From positions 62,001-126,000 of the forward strand of contig JANFAH010000009.1 in NCBI GenBank assembly GCA_024663395.1: a stretch of 64,000 nt of DNA, in the 5' to 3' direction. A program made the translations under genes and the position numbers. The notes under the pieces were generated by a model. The model was not told the DNA's origin, made no database searches, and saw nothing but the letters and a program-made list of their open reading frames with translations. Shown piece after piece: positions 52,526-62,116 of the stretch; positions within the stretch are counted from its first letter, which is position 1; each line of letters starts with the position of its first letter. The DNA is from Pisolithus tinctorius (lineage: Eukaryota; Basidiomycota; Agaricomycetes; Boletales; Pisolithaceae).

Positions 52526-53809
52526 ATGAGAACTCGAGCTCAATCCCAAAGAGAGGTCGCTGAGAACCTCGCTGCAGTGCTAGCTAATCTGCGTCGACTC
52601 CCTTCCGTCGTTGAACAATTCCAGTCCTTCTCCGCTCGACGCCGCTCTCGCACTGAAGGTGAAAGCGCTTCGCAAGCTGGTCGCTCCAACCTCCACCCAT
52701 CAGCCTTCCATACTCTGCCTCCTTGTAACCGAGATGATGGACCTGACCCCGACCCTGACTATCCTGATGGTGATCCCGATGGCGGGGGCAGCAGTGACGG
52801 GGATGTCCCTGAAGACCCAGCTGAGCCGCCAGAGGATCCCCTCATAGCTCTTGCTAGAGCCGTTCATGTGCTTGCGCGGTCTAGTTCGCACACTGGGGAC
52901 TCCGCTCCAAAAACCAAAGTCCGCGAGCCTGACACCTTCGACGGCTCCGACCCTAAGAAACTCTGCGAGTTCCTCGTACAATGCGAGCTGAACTTCCAAG
53001 ACCGCCCTCGCGCGTTCCGCTCTGACAGAGCAAAAGTTACCTTCGCTCAATCTTATCTTAAGGGTATGGCCCTGGCTTGGTTCGAGCCAGATTTGCTAAA
53101 CCCCAACAACTATGACCGCCCACTCTGGATGGACGACTACCATGAGTTCTTACAAGAGCTCACAACTAACTTCAGTCCGCATGATGCCATAGCAGATGCC
53201 ATCCAACAACTCGAGAACCTAACTATGAAAGATGGGTCTCGAATTACTAAATACGTCGTGGAGTTCAATCGCTGGGCTTCACAGGTCAAGGACTACGGTG
53301 TCAGTGCACTCCACCACTGCTTCTATAGCGGACTTCCAGACCGCATCAAAGACGAGATCGCTCGCATCGGTAAGCCTTCTACCCTCGCACAACTCTGTGA
53401 ACTCGCCCAAACCATCGATGCGCGCTACTGGGAGCGCAAAGCAGAGATCTCGTGCACCACCAAGTCTGCCTCCGACAAGTCGCAGTCCTCAAACTCCGAC
53501 AACAAAAGTAAATCGTCGTCCTCCGCCTCTGCTCTGAAGTCTGACGCCAAGGGCAAGGGCAAACAGAAAGACCTGCCCAAGTCCGATGCGTCCAAGTCCG
53601 ATATTGCCCATCTTCTGGGCAAGGATGGCAGACTCACCTCCGCTGAACGCCAGTGCAGGATGAAGAATAACCTCTGCCTCTTCTGTGGCGAGGCTGGCCA
53701 TTCCGCCAAGGACTGTCCCAAGTCCACCTCTCGTGCAGCCAAAGCCCGTGCAGCTACGGCTGAAACTCCGCCTACTCTGCCTGCGGAGAAGGCAGAGTCA
53801 AAAAATTAG
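52526..53809 (+). CDS. Gypsy-4 gag
   Basis: Intact frame of 427 codons from ATG 52526. N-terminal coiled part ([17 protein letters not shown]), acidic linker ([18 protein letters not shown]), capsid-like region ([70 protein letters not shown]), Ser/Lys-rich linker, and zinc knuckle [14 protein letters not shown] (CX2CX4HX4C). It would build the particle and bind the RNA. It ends AAA AAT TAG at 53809. The heptamer A AAA AAT (53800-53806) in the gag frame is a canonical -1 slippery sequence directly before the stop. Confidence 0.9.
   Translation: MRTRAQSQREVAENLAAVLANLRRLPSVVEQFQSFSARRRSRTEGESASQAGRSNLHPSAFHTLPPCNRDDGPDPDPDYPDGDPDGGGSSDGDVPEDPAEPPEDPLIALARAVHVLARSSSHTGDSAPKTKVREPDTFDGSDPKKLCEFLVQCELNFQDRPRAFRSDRAKVTFAQSYLKGMALAWFEPDLLNPNNYDRPLWMDDYHEFLQELTTNFSPHDAIADAIQQLENLTMKDGSRITKYVVEFNRWASQVKDYGVSALHHCFYSGLPDRIKDEIARIGKPSTLAQLCELAQTIDARYWERKAEISCTTKSASDKSQSSNSDNKSKSSSSASALKSDAKGKGKQKDLPKSDASKSDIAHLLGKDGRLTSAERQCRMKNNLCLFCGEAGHSAKDCPKSTSRAAKARAATAETPPTLPAEKAESKN
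53800..53806 (+). promoter_or_regulatory. Putative -1 ribosomal frameshift site (A AAA AAT)
   Basis: Heptamer of the form X XXY YYZ in the gag frame, followed at once by gag's TAG. Slipping back one base leads into TTA GTC CGC..., a frame open from here to 55050 with protease 150 bp further on. No pseudoknot was assessed. Confidence 0.6.
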
Positions 53810-56800
53810 TCCGCTCCTCCAGGGAGCTCGCACAGCCTGGAGGAAGCATTGAACCCAACTGTGCGCAACTGGACATCCGACTCAACACGTCCGCTCTTTC
53901 TAGTCCCAATTCTTTACTTCCGTCTGTAACTCTTCTGGATTATTCTGTTGATACTGTTTCTGTGTTGATCAATTCTGGTTCTTCTCATTGCTTTGTAGAT
54001 CCGTCTGTAATTAAAAAATATGCCATTCCTGTTTCCTCCATTTCTCCGCCAATTCCGCTCCGCTTGTTCGATGGTAGTACAAATGCTGTCATTTCTCAAG
54101 AAGTAGATCTTTCCCTCCGCTTTCCTTCTGGCGATGTCAATTCCGCTTCGTTTTATGTTACTCCGTTGGATTCTTCATGTTCGCTGGTGTTAGGACACAA
54201 CTGGCTCACCCGCTTCAATCCGTCAATTGACTGGGTACTGGGCAGTATATCGTTCAAACCATCACTACAGGGAATGCCGACACCCCAGGCGCCTTCGTCG
54301 TCTTCCGCTGCGACCTCCGCTCCGGATCCGACACCCTCCGCTCCGTTTGCAGCTCCGTCTGCACCTCCGACAGACTCGCCGCGCTCTGCTCTGCTCGTCT
54401 CACTCATCAATGCTGCTGCATATGTCAGAGCCTGTGCTCTCCCTGGCTCTAGACAGTTCCACTTACAGCTCTCCGCTGATGGTGTGAAGCTTCGTGTGTC
54501 CTCCGCTTCATCTCCGCCTCCTGGCCTCTCCTCGGTTCCTTCTGAGTATCATGAGTTTGCCGACGTCTTTAGCAAAGACAAGGCCACTGAACTTCCGCCA
54601 CACTGCTCATTCGATCTCAAGATCGACCTCGAGGAAGGAGCTTCTCCGCCCATTGGTACAATCTACTCTCTTTCTCTGCCAGAGCTTGAGGCTCTCTGCA
54701 CCTTCATTGACGAGCATCTTGGCTACGGCTTCATCAAACAATCCACCTCCGCTCACGGTGCCCCTGTCCTCTTCGTAAAAAAGAAGGATGGTTCACTCCG
54801 CCTCTGCGTAGACTATCGAGGACTCAACAAAATCATGAAAAAAGATCGCTATCCGCTGCCGCTCATCTCCGACCTACTTGATTCTCCAAGCCGCGCTAAA
54901 GTCTACACCAAGATCGATCTCCGCCATGCCTATCATCTGGTCTGCATAGCAGACGGAGATGAATGGAAAATGGCTTTCCGCACTCGTTATGGTTCTTACG
55001 AGTGGCGGGTAATGCCATTTGGTCTGACTAACGCGCCTGCGGCTTTCCAGTGATTCGTCAATAGCATCTTTGCAGACATGCTCGATGTCTGCGTCATGGT
55101 ATACCTCGATGACATCCTAATCTATTCGCAGGATGTGGAGTCGCATCGTGAACATGTAAAAGAGGTACTCTGCCGCCTTCGAAAGCATGGTCTTTATGCC
55201 AAGCCAGAGAAGTGCGAGTTTCACTCCGACTCTGTCGAGTACCTCGGTTATGTTCTTTCTCCCTCCGGTCTCACCATGTCCACCGAGAAGGTTCAGGCAG
55301 TCCGCGACTGGCCTGAGCTGCGGAAGGTGCGAGACATCCAGTCTTTCCTTGGTTTCACAAATTTCTATAGACGATTCATTAATAACTACTCCGACATCGT
55401 CGTTCTGCTCACTTGCCTCACGCGAAAGGGTGCTCCTTGGAACTTTTCCAAGGAGTGCCGCTCTGCTTTCCTCCGCCTGAAGGATGCCTTCAGCTCCGCT
55501 CCCATTCTCACTCATTGGGTCCCTGACGCTCCGCTTACAGTGGAAACTGACGCCTCCGACTATGCCATTGCTGGCATTTTGTCGATCACCTGCTCCAACG
55601 GTGAACTCCGCCCAGTCGCTTTCTACTCCTGCACCATGACCGTGCCAGAACTCAACTATGATACCCATGACAAGGAGCTGTTGGCTATCTTTGAGGCCTT
55701 CCGCCATTGGCGGCATTACTTAGAAGGCTCCGCCTCACCTGTCGATGTGGTGACGGACCACAAAAACCTTGAGTACTTTTCCACCTCTAAGGTTCTCACC
55801 CGTCGACAGGCCTGCTGGTCGGAGTACCTGTCCCAGTTTAATCTTTCCATCCGCTTCCGACCTGGCTGCTTAGGAGCCAAACCTGACGCCCTTACGTGAC
55901 GTTGGGACGTCTACCCAAAAGGGGGGGATAGGGACTACGTGCAGGTAAATCCTCACAATCTCCGCCCTATGTTTACACAGGAGCAACTCGCATTGTCCCT
56001 CCATACCACTACCCTCATGGCACCTGTGCTCCGTGCCGCCATGGTCTTCAATGTTGAGTGCTTGCACTCTGACATCATCTCCACCCTACCCTCCGACCCT
56101 GTCTCCGCCAGCCATCTCCCAACTCCGACTAAGCCTCGGTGGTCCCTGGACTCTGACGGTCTACTCCGCCTTGACGGTCGTATCTTTGTCCCTGACATTG
56201 ATGACCTCTGCCTTCGAGTGCTTCGGTTCAAGCATGATCATCCTCTAGCAGGCCATTTCAGGCAGAATCGCACCCTAGAACTCGTCCGCAGGGACTACGT
56301 GTGACCCAACCTCCGCTCCGATGTGAAAGAATACGTCAGGTCTTGCACCGCCTGTGGACGGAGCAAAACTCCGCGCCACCGCCCTTATGGTCTACTGAAG
56401 CAACTCCCCGTCCCAGAGAGACCTTGGAACTCCATCTCCATGGACTTCATCGAACACCTCCCCAACTCCGATGGCTACTCCGCCATACTCGTGGTAGTGG
56501 ACCGCCTCTCAAAGCAAGCGGTGTTCATCCCCACCCACGACTCCGTCACCTCCGCCGAACTCGCTAAGCTCTTCCTTACCCATGTCTTCTCCAAGCACGG
56601 GGTACCAGCTAATGTCACCTCCGACAGAGGTCCTGAGTTCGTCTCACACTTCTTCCACTCTCTAGGAAAGGCCCTTGATATGCGTCTTCACTTCACTTCG
56701 GGTTACCACCCAGAAGGCGATGGCCAGACCGAGCGAACGAACCAGACCCTCAAACAATACCTTCATGTCTACTGCAACTACCAACAAGACAACTGGGCTG

Positions 56801-57525
56801 AGCTGTTACCTCTAGCGGAGTTCGCTTTCAACAACGCACCAAGTGCGACTACTGGAGTTTCTCCCTTCTTCGCTAACAAGGGGTACCATCCAAACTTGTC
56901 TGTGGTCCCTGACCAAGACTTCACCTCTCCAAGGGCTCATGACTATGTCATCGAGCTCTCCGCCCTTCATGACTTCCTCCGCTCCGAAATGTCCGCCGCT
57001 CAACAGTGCTACCAGGGTCCAGCAGATGCTAAATGCATACCTCCGCCTGAGTTCAAGGTCGGAGAACAGGCCTATGTCAAAGCCAAGTACTTCCGCTCAA
57101 CTCGTCCTTCGGAAAAACTCTCCGAAAAGTACTTAGGTCCGTTCACCATCTTGGCCAGGCCAGGTATGCACTCCGTCACCCTCAAGCTCCCTGACTCTAT
57201 GCGCTCGGTACATCCGGTCTTCCATGTCTCACAACTGGAAGCCGCAGCGGCTAACCCTTTCCCAAACCGACAACAACCTCTGCCTCCGCCAGTGGATGTC
57301 GATGGTGACCTTGAGTACGAAGTATCAGAGATACTCAACTCTAAGGTGGACCGCCGTCGCCGCCATTGTCAACTCTTGTATCTAGTCCGCTGGGCTGGTT
57401 ACGAGAACACCGACGAAGAAACCTCTTGGTTGCTTGCAACTGAGCTGGATCACGCTTCCGACATAGTATCCGCTTTCCATGAACGCTATCCGCATAAACC
57501 TGGCCCATACCAACCTCTGCCATAA
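53807..57525 (+). pseudogene. Gypsy-4 pol (three stops, protease Asp changed to Asn)
   Basis: Frame -1 to gag. Protease [12 protein letters not shown], where DSG is expected, so the catalytic Asp is Asn; then [17 protein letters not shown]. Reverse transcriptase: [51 protein letters not shown] (55051), MVYLDDILIYSQ. RNase H: VETDASDYAIAGIL, DKELLAIFEAFRHWR, VTDHKNLEYF. A TGA lies at 55897. Integrase: HPLAGHFRQN, TGA (56302; TGG expected), SCTACGRSK; SMDFIEHLP, NVTSDRGPEF, YHPEGDGQTERTN. C-terminal chromodomain: EYEVSEILNSKVDRRRR, LVRWAGYENTDEETSW; TAA at 57525. All defects are single transitions and the element is otherwise full length. Confidence 0.92.
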
Positions 57526-57735
57526 TACTCCGCCTACATAAACTTCCTCCACGGGCCAACTCCGCCTCTTACCGAACTACCTTAAGTACTTTAGAATTTT
57601 CTCCGCTTATCCGTTTCACTTCTCAGAGTCACAAGCAAAAACAAGTCTATCTCGTAGTAATACAAAATATACAGACTAAAGACAAAAAAAAAAAAAGAGA
57701 AGAAAAAGAAAAAGAAAAAAGAAAACAACACTACT
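57526..57735. other. Gypsy-4 spacer with A/G-rich run
   Basis: Between the convergent ends of pol and the antisense gene. A run of A with GAAA words (57683-57725) lies just beyond the stop of the antisense gene. Confidence 0.6.
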
Positions 57736-58972
57736 CTACTCTTCCATCGCTTGTCCTCCGCCACCCTCCTGTTCTTCATCGCCTTCCTGCTCCCCTTCGA
57801 CTTCTTCCTCGTTATCCCCCTCCGCACCTTCATCCGCTTCCTCTCGCTGGTCCTCCGCCGCCTCCGACTGCAGCCTCTTCCATCCTCCTCCTGCGCGTTC
57901 GAACTCGGCCACTCTGGCCTCACGCGCATCCTCCCTTCTCCTCATCTCCACCCACTCTGCCCAGGCGCGGTACAGCGCCCACTTGTCGGCAGTCCGCTCT
58001 GCAGCCTCCGCCATCCGCTCCGCTGCCTCTGCCATCCTCTCGAAGGCCAGCGCAGCGGTCTCGTGCACTTCGGCCTGCCTCTCCATGGCCTGCAGCTGCC
58101 GCTCCCTCTCCCACTCCGCCCACCGCGTGTGTACTCCCACCCCTGAGGGACCCTCAAGCGGTGTTGCTGGCTCCTCCTTGCCCTCTCCGCCTGCCTCCCG
58201 CTCGTCGTCCGCTTCCTCCGTCTCTGTCACTTTCTCCTTTCCCTTCCCTCGCGTCCTCTTCTTCTTCTCCCCTCGGGAGCTCCCCATGCCTGCTCTCTTC
58301 CGCAAAGGCCCTGCTGCCGCCTCTTCCCGTGTCCAGCTGCACATCTTCTTCTTGTTGTGGCAGGGCACACAGGCCCTGGTCTTGCCCTGTCCCGGCTTGC
58401 ACTGCCCCGCCATCAGACTCGCTATACAGCGAGTGCAGGGGGCTCTTCTGGTCGCAGTGACCACCACGGAGGTCCCAGGGACCTTCTGGGCGGTGTTGAC
58501 ATCGTACACTGCGCCACATAATCTAAGACAATAAAAACTGCGAGTCAGCTCCGCCTGACTCACAGTGCTCCGCCACTCACCTTTGTGCGGCCTCATTCCG
58601 CTTGGCCTGAGCCCTCTCCTCAGAGGCCCTCTGCCTCTGCCTCTGCCTCTGCCTCTCTGCCTCCTCCTCTGCCGCCTTCTTCCTTCGAGCCTCCTCTTCC
58701 TCCTCCACTCTCTTTCTCCGCTCCGCCTCCAACCTCTCCTCCTCCACCTTCTGCCTCTTGGCCTCCTCGCGTTTGGCCTTGCGCTCTGCCTCGCATTCTC
58801 TCTCTCTCCGTTCGGTCTCCTCTCGACGGCATGCCTTCTCCGCAGACTTCTCCTGCTCGGTGTCGGTGGAGTCGTCTGTGAGAATGGCCAGTTCTTCATC
58901 CGCGACTTGGGAGTAGTCATGGATGTGGCCAGGGGTTGGCTGGGGGGTTTTGCTCTGGCGCTGGGAAGACAT
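57736..58972 (-). CDS. Antisense accessory gene of Gypsy-4: coiled-coil protein with Zn2Cys6-like cluster
   Basis: Exon 1 58972-58581, intron 58580-58523 (58 nt, GTGAGT...TTAG), exon 2 58522-57736; 392 aa, no internal stop. The start is the ATG of MSSQRQSKTPQPTPGH, 195 bp inside the 3' LTR. Residues about 35-130 are a Glu/Arg/Lys coiled coil. Residues about 155-190 hold APCTRC, GQCKPG, TRACVPCHNK and KKMCSW, a CX2CX8CX9CX2CX6C array close to the fungal Zn(II)2Cys6 DNA-binding cluster but with eight instead of six residues in the second gap. A basic GEKKKRTRGKGK stretch, a second coiled coil (ALAFERMAEAAERMAEAA) and an acidic tail follow. No reverse-transcription role is evident. DNA or chromatin binding is inferred. 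The gene is intact although pol is not. Confidence 0.7.
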
Positions 58973-59147
58973 GATGATGGGGGATGGGATACGAAGGTTC
59001 AGTACCCTGACACGTGTTTTTAAGCGGTACTTCGAACTCCAACAGAGCTCTGCCACGGCTAAAGCCATTATCCTCGAGGCATCAAAATAATTGCAAATGA
59101 TCAACTTGTGTTGATCTCGTCCTGTACATGCGGCCTTCAGGGGTTCA

Positions 59148-59166
59148 GGCCCTAAGGGGGGGGCAC
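59148..59166 (+). other. Gypsy-4 polypurine tract
   Basis: CCCTAAGGGGGGGGCAC directly before the 3' LTR, the same form as in LARD-A and B1. Confidence 0.8.
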
Positions 59167-59507
59167 TGTCATGACCGTGCGTTCATTATAAGTCCCTATA
59201 TGCTCCGCACCCTACTCCGCCGGTTGTTCACTCACTCCACACCAACTCTGCCCAACATCTGCTGTTTACGAACAATCTCTGCTCCGACTGCTGTCGGACT
59301 TGTGTTACTCTCCTACCGGACCGAGTGGTCCATTCTCTCAGGGGCATGTGACTACCTTCGCAGTCAGGTACTCCGCAGTGCGCTCACCGCATGGTCCAGC
59401 GCCTGGACTATTTCCTTTTCTGGATGTTCTGTGTCGGACTTGCTTCTGGACCCTCCTCTAGACCTTGTTTAGCATCGGAGTTGGTCGGAGTAGGCCCGGA
59501 CTTGACA
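59167..59507 (+). repeat. Gypsy-4 3' LTR
   Basis: 341 bp. By eye it differs from the 5' LTR at ten positions, all transitions at CpG or former CpG sites. Confidence 0.94.
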
Positions 59508-59607
59508 CCTCTTCCCAGCATTGTGCATTGGATGATGGCTCTGACCTTGTAAGTTTTTCTCATCATTGTGAACTTCCTTATATTTGTGTTGGCTTATCTT
59601 CCTGCAG

Positions 59608-60000
59608 AGTTCCTCCATTGCATCTCCTTCAACTAGTCGGATGCCCAGTGTTGCACCCCACCCCTTGACCTCATCTGATCATCAGGCTTCATTTTGCTTT
59701 CCTCCACCCTTGGTATGTTGGATTTTGTCTGCAAGATATTTTTCCAATCAGTTTGTCTTCCCCACAGGGCTCCTCTGTTGTACTGGCATCAACTAGTCAG
59801 CTGCCCAACATAACTGCACCCCCCCCTTGCTCTCATCCAATAATCAAGCATCCCTTTGTATTCCTTCAGTATTTGGATTTTACTCTGAAAACCAATCTTT
59901 GCATCAGCTTATCCCTACAGGGTCCCCCTGATGCATTGGCTTCAACTAGCCAGCTGGAGAGTGCAGTCTCAAACTCCCTTCCACTGACATCATCATCAGA
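59608..60000 (+). repeat. Three tandem exon-intron units of about 155-160 bp in the KDZ gene
   Basis: Exons starting after CTGCAG (59608), CCACAG (59768) and CTACAG (59921) each encode a version of ASTSQLP (SPSTSRMP, ASTSQLP, ASTSQLE) and are followed by introns of similar length. Tandem duplication of a mini-exon with its intron is the likely origin. Confidence 0.65.
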
Positions 60001-61282
60001 TACTCAGGTGATGCCTAGTCATTTGGTATGTCTTTTCCCTCTAGCAGAACTTGCACATACTTACATCTGGCTAGGACCCTCAGTTGTTGTTTGTTCCACA
60101 TCCATCAGCTCGTCACTGCTGGCCCTATGGTACGAAAGGACTCTACCTCCCTGCACCCCCACCTCTCTTTGTCCTTCCAGGTTGCCAGCACCTTGCACAA
60201 GATGCCAATGCTGTACCAGATCAACATCGCAGCTCGCCTCCTTGTGGGTCTGATGTTTTTGATCTTGTGGATAGCCTTCATTTCAATGAGGAGGTCAGTT
60301 CTCCCTTGGGCCTGAGCAGTTTGCAGAAGCAACAAAACCAATGGTGATAGTGGTCACAAGATGTTATCCCTGCACTTCTGAAGCCCTACCTGTGGTACCT
60401 CCAAGCATCACAAAGCCTTCAGGTGGTGGTAGATCCCCTGGCTCACCATCTAAGTGGATGTCCCACTTGTGTGGTGCATTCACTCACTGTTTGCTGTCTT
60501 TTCTTTGACTGTATGTGACCCCATCATTGTGCTTATGTCATGCTCACACATACCAGGTTTGGAGGAAATTGAGATAAGCTATTGTGCATGCACCCCAGCT
60601 CCTATACACCTTATGGGACATGGTCTATTTGCATGTTCCCCTATCTCTCCCACTTTTGCAGTTGATCTTCAAGTGTTGGAGTTCATGAGGAAACTCTTTG
60701 TGTGGTTGACCCCCAACACAACTGCATGGTGTGAAGCACTTGAAAGTTTTCTAGATGCCCAAGGGTACAAGCTGCAGTCCAAGGTATGTTGTATTCATAG
60801 GATAATCATTATATTATCTGTCCCCCTTATGTGCTCCCATACCACACACACCCCTTATATATTGTCCTATTGAAGTGCCAATATCTACTAGTTAAACACT
60901 TCTATCTATCTCTTCATGGCAGTATAAGGGATTCTTACCATGCAATCATCAGGATAACCTTTGACGATGATTCAGCAATGCATACCATTGGTATACTGTG
61001 TTAACAATATACATGGAGGACCATATTACTGGCCTGGTTCACTCCTCCCAAGCCTCTGTTCAACAAGACACTAGGTCTCAAACAAGTGACTACCTATGTG
61101 CTCGCTGTCCACTATGTTTTGGAGGAGGTGTGCCACAGAGAGCTAATGCTGAGCAGGATGAGTGAGTCAATGGCAAGTTTATTGATGCCAACCTAATTCT
61201 GACCTCCAAAAGCCTTGACTGCATTGTCTGCTTGGATGCATGTTTCACCCAGGAGCAAACAAATAAGGACTCTGCTGGCCAT

Positions 61283-62116
61283 GTGTCATATCCATGACTC
61301 TCGGACTCGGTCTCGGTCCAGTCCGGACCCCTAGCCCCTATCTCCGGTCAACTCCGGTCCTAGTCCAGCCTAGAAAACCCAGTCCCGGCCCTAGATAACT
61401 CAACTCCGGTCTGAATAACTCAAGTCCGATGTTTTACCCCTATCTCCGGTCCATTTCGGCCTCCCGGCCTTGCGCTGCTCCACCCCGGTCCTCCTAGGTC
61501 CATGTCCGGGTCACCTGGACATAACTCCGGTCTGTTTCCCTTTGTTTGTACTATATTTAGTCTAGCCCATTCATCTGACTTTTGCTTACTGTACAAATCC
61601 TGTGTCTGACCCCGGTATGCCGGTCACCCGGACTTTAGCTATTAGTCTCTGCACAGCCTCTGTGGCTATCCTCACTCTTGCTAATCATCTTGCTAATAGC
61701 TTATTCACAAGTCCGGCTTCATGTCCTTTACTCCGGACCGGCCTCATGTATTTAACCCCTGTACATACGTTGTAGTACCCTCAGTCAGAATATCAACTTA
61801 GTATTACCCTCAACTCCATACTACCCCTTGAGACTACTCTATAGCTAAGGCTGAGCCTTAAGCTATCCCCGACCCCTGTCCCGGACCTCTCCCTGGCTTG
61901 CACTCCAACACCGGTCGGTTTCCCACGCTACCGGCCTTGTTCCCGCGCTTCCGGTCTTAAGTCCGGTCCTCCGGACTTAGCCCCTAACCTCCGGCCTCAA
62001 CTCCGGTCCAACCGGACTTGGCCCCTGTCTCTCGGCCTTGACTTTGGCCACTCAGACTTGACCCCTGTCACCCGGTCTTGAAGCCTGGTCACCCGAGGGT
62101 AAACCCGTACTTCACA
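61283..62116 (+). repeat. Solo LTR A4 (family A) inside the KDZ gene
   Basis: 834 bp, TGTCATATCC...GTACTTCACA, flanked by CCATG (61278-61282 and 62117-62121). It has an internal deletion of about 65 bp (near 61900) relative to the 905-bp copies. It keeps its CpG sites while the KDZ sequence around it has lost them, so it inserted later. Confidence 0.92.

Larger units (their letters stand above)
52124..59507 (+). mobile_element. Gypsy-4, Ty3/gypsy chromovirus with an antisense gene
   Basis: LTRs of 341 bp at 52124-52464 and 59167-59507; target duplication CCTCT (52119-52123 and 59508-59512). Order: gag, pol by -1 frameshift, then a 1.6 kb segment with a spliced gene on the opposite strand, purine tract, 3' LTR. 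CpG-rich, with no frameshifts in gag or pol apart from the gag-pol shift itself. Pol has three stop codons and a protease Asp-to-Asn change. The leader after the 5' LTR (GTATATTCGTACTCGCACTT) resembles that of LARD-A (GTATATTCTGACTCACACTT). Confidence 0.95.

Noticed and set aside
52124..52560. Self-priming site in Gypsy-4
   Set aside because: The leader resembles that of LARD-A, but no complementary 10-11 nt segment was found in the Gypsy-4 LTR.
55117..55716. 199-codon minus-strand ORF in Gypsy-4
   Set aside because: Antisense shadow of the reverse transcriptase and RNase H coding strand; no start context, no motif.
57983..58534. 183-codon plus-strand ORF opposite the antisense gene
   Set aside because: Mirror of the coiled-coil ex exon coding strand; the minus-strand reading has splice sites and a cysteine cluster, this one has only low-complexity Ser/Pro/Leu.
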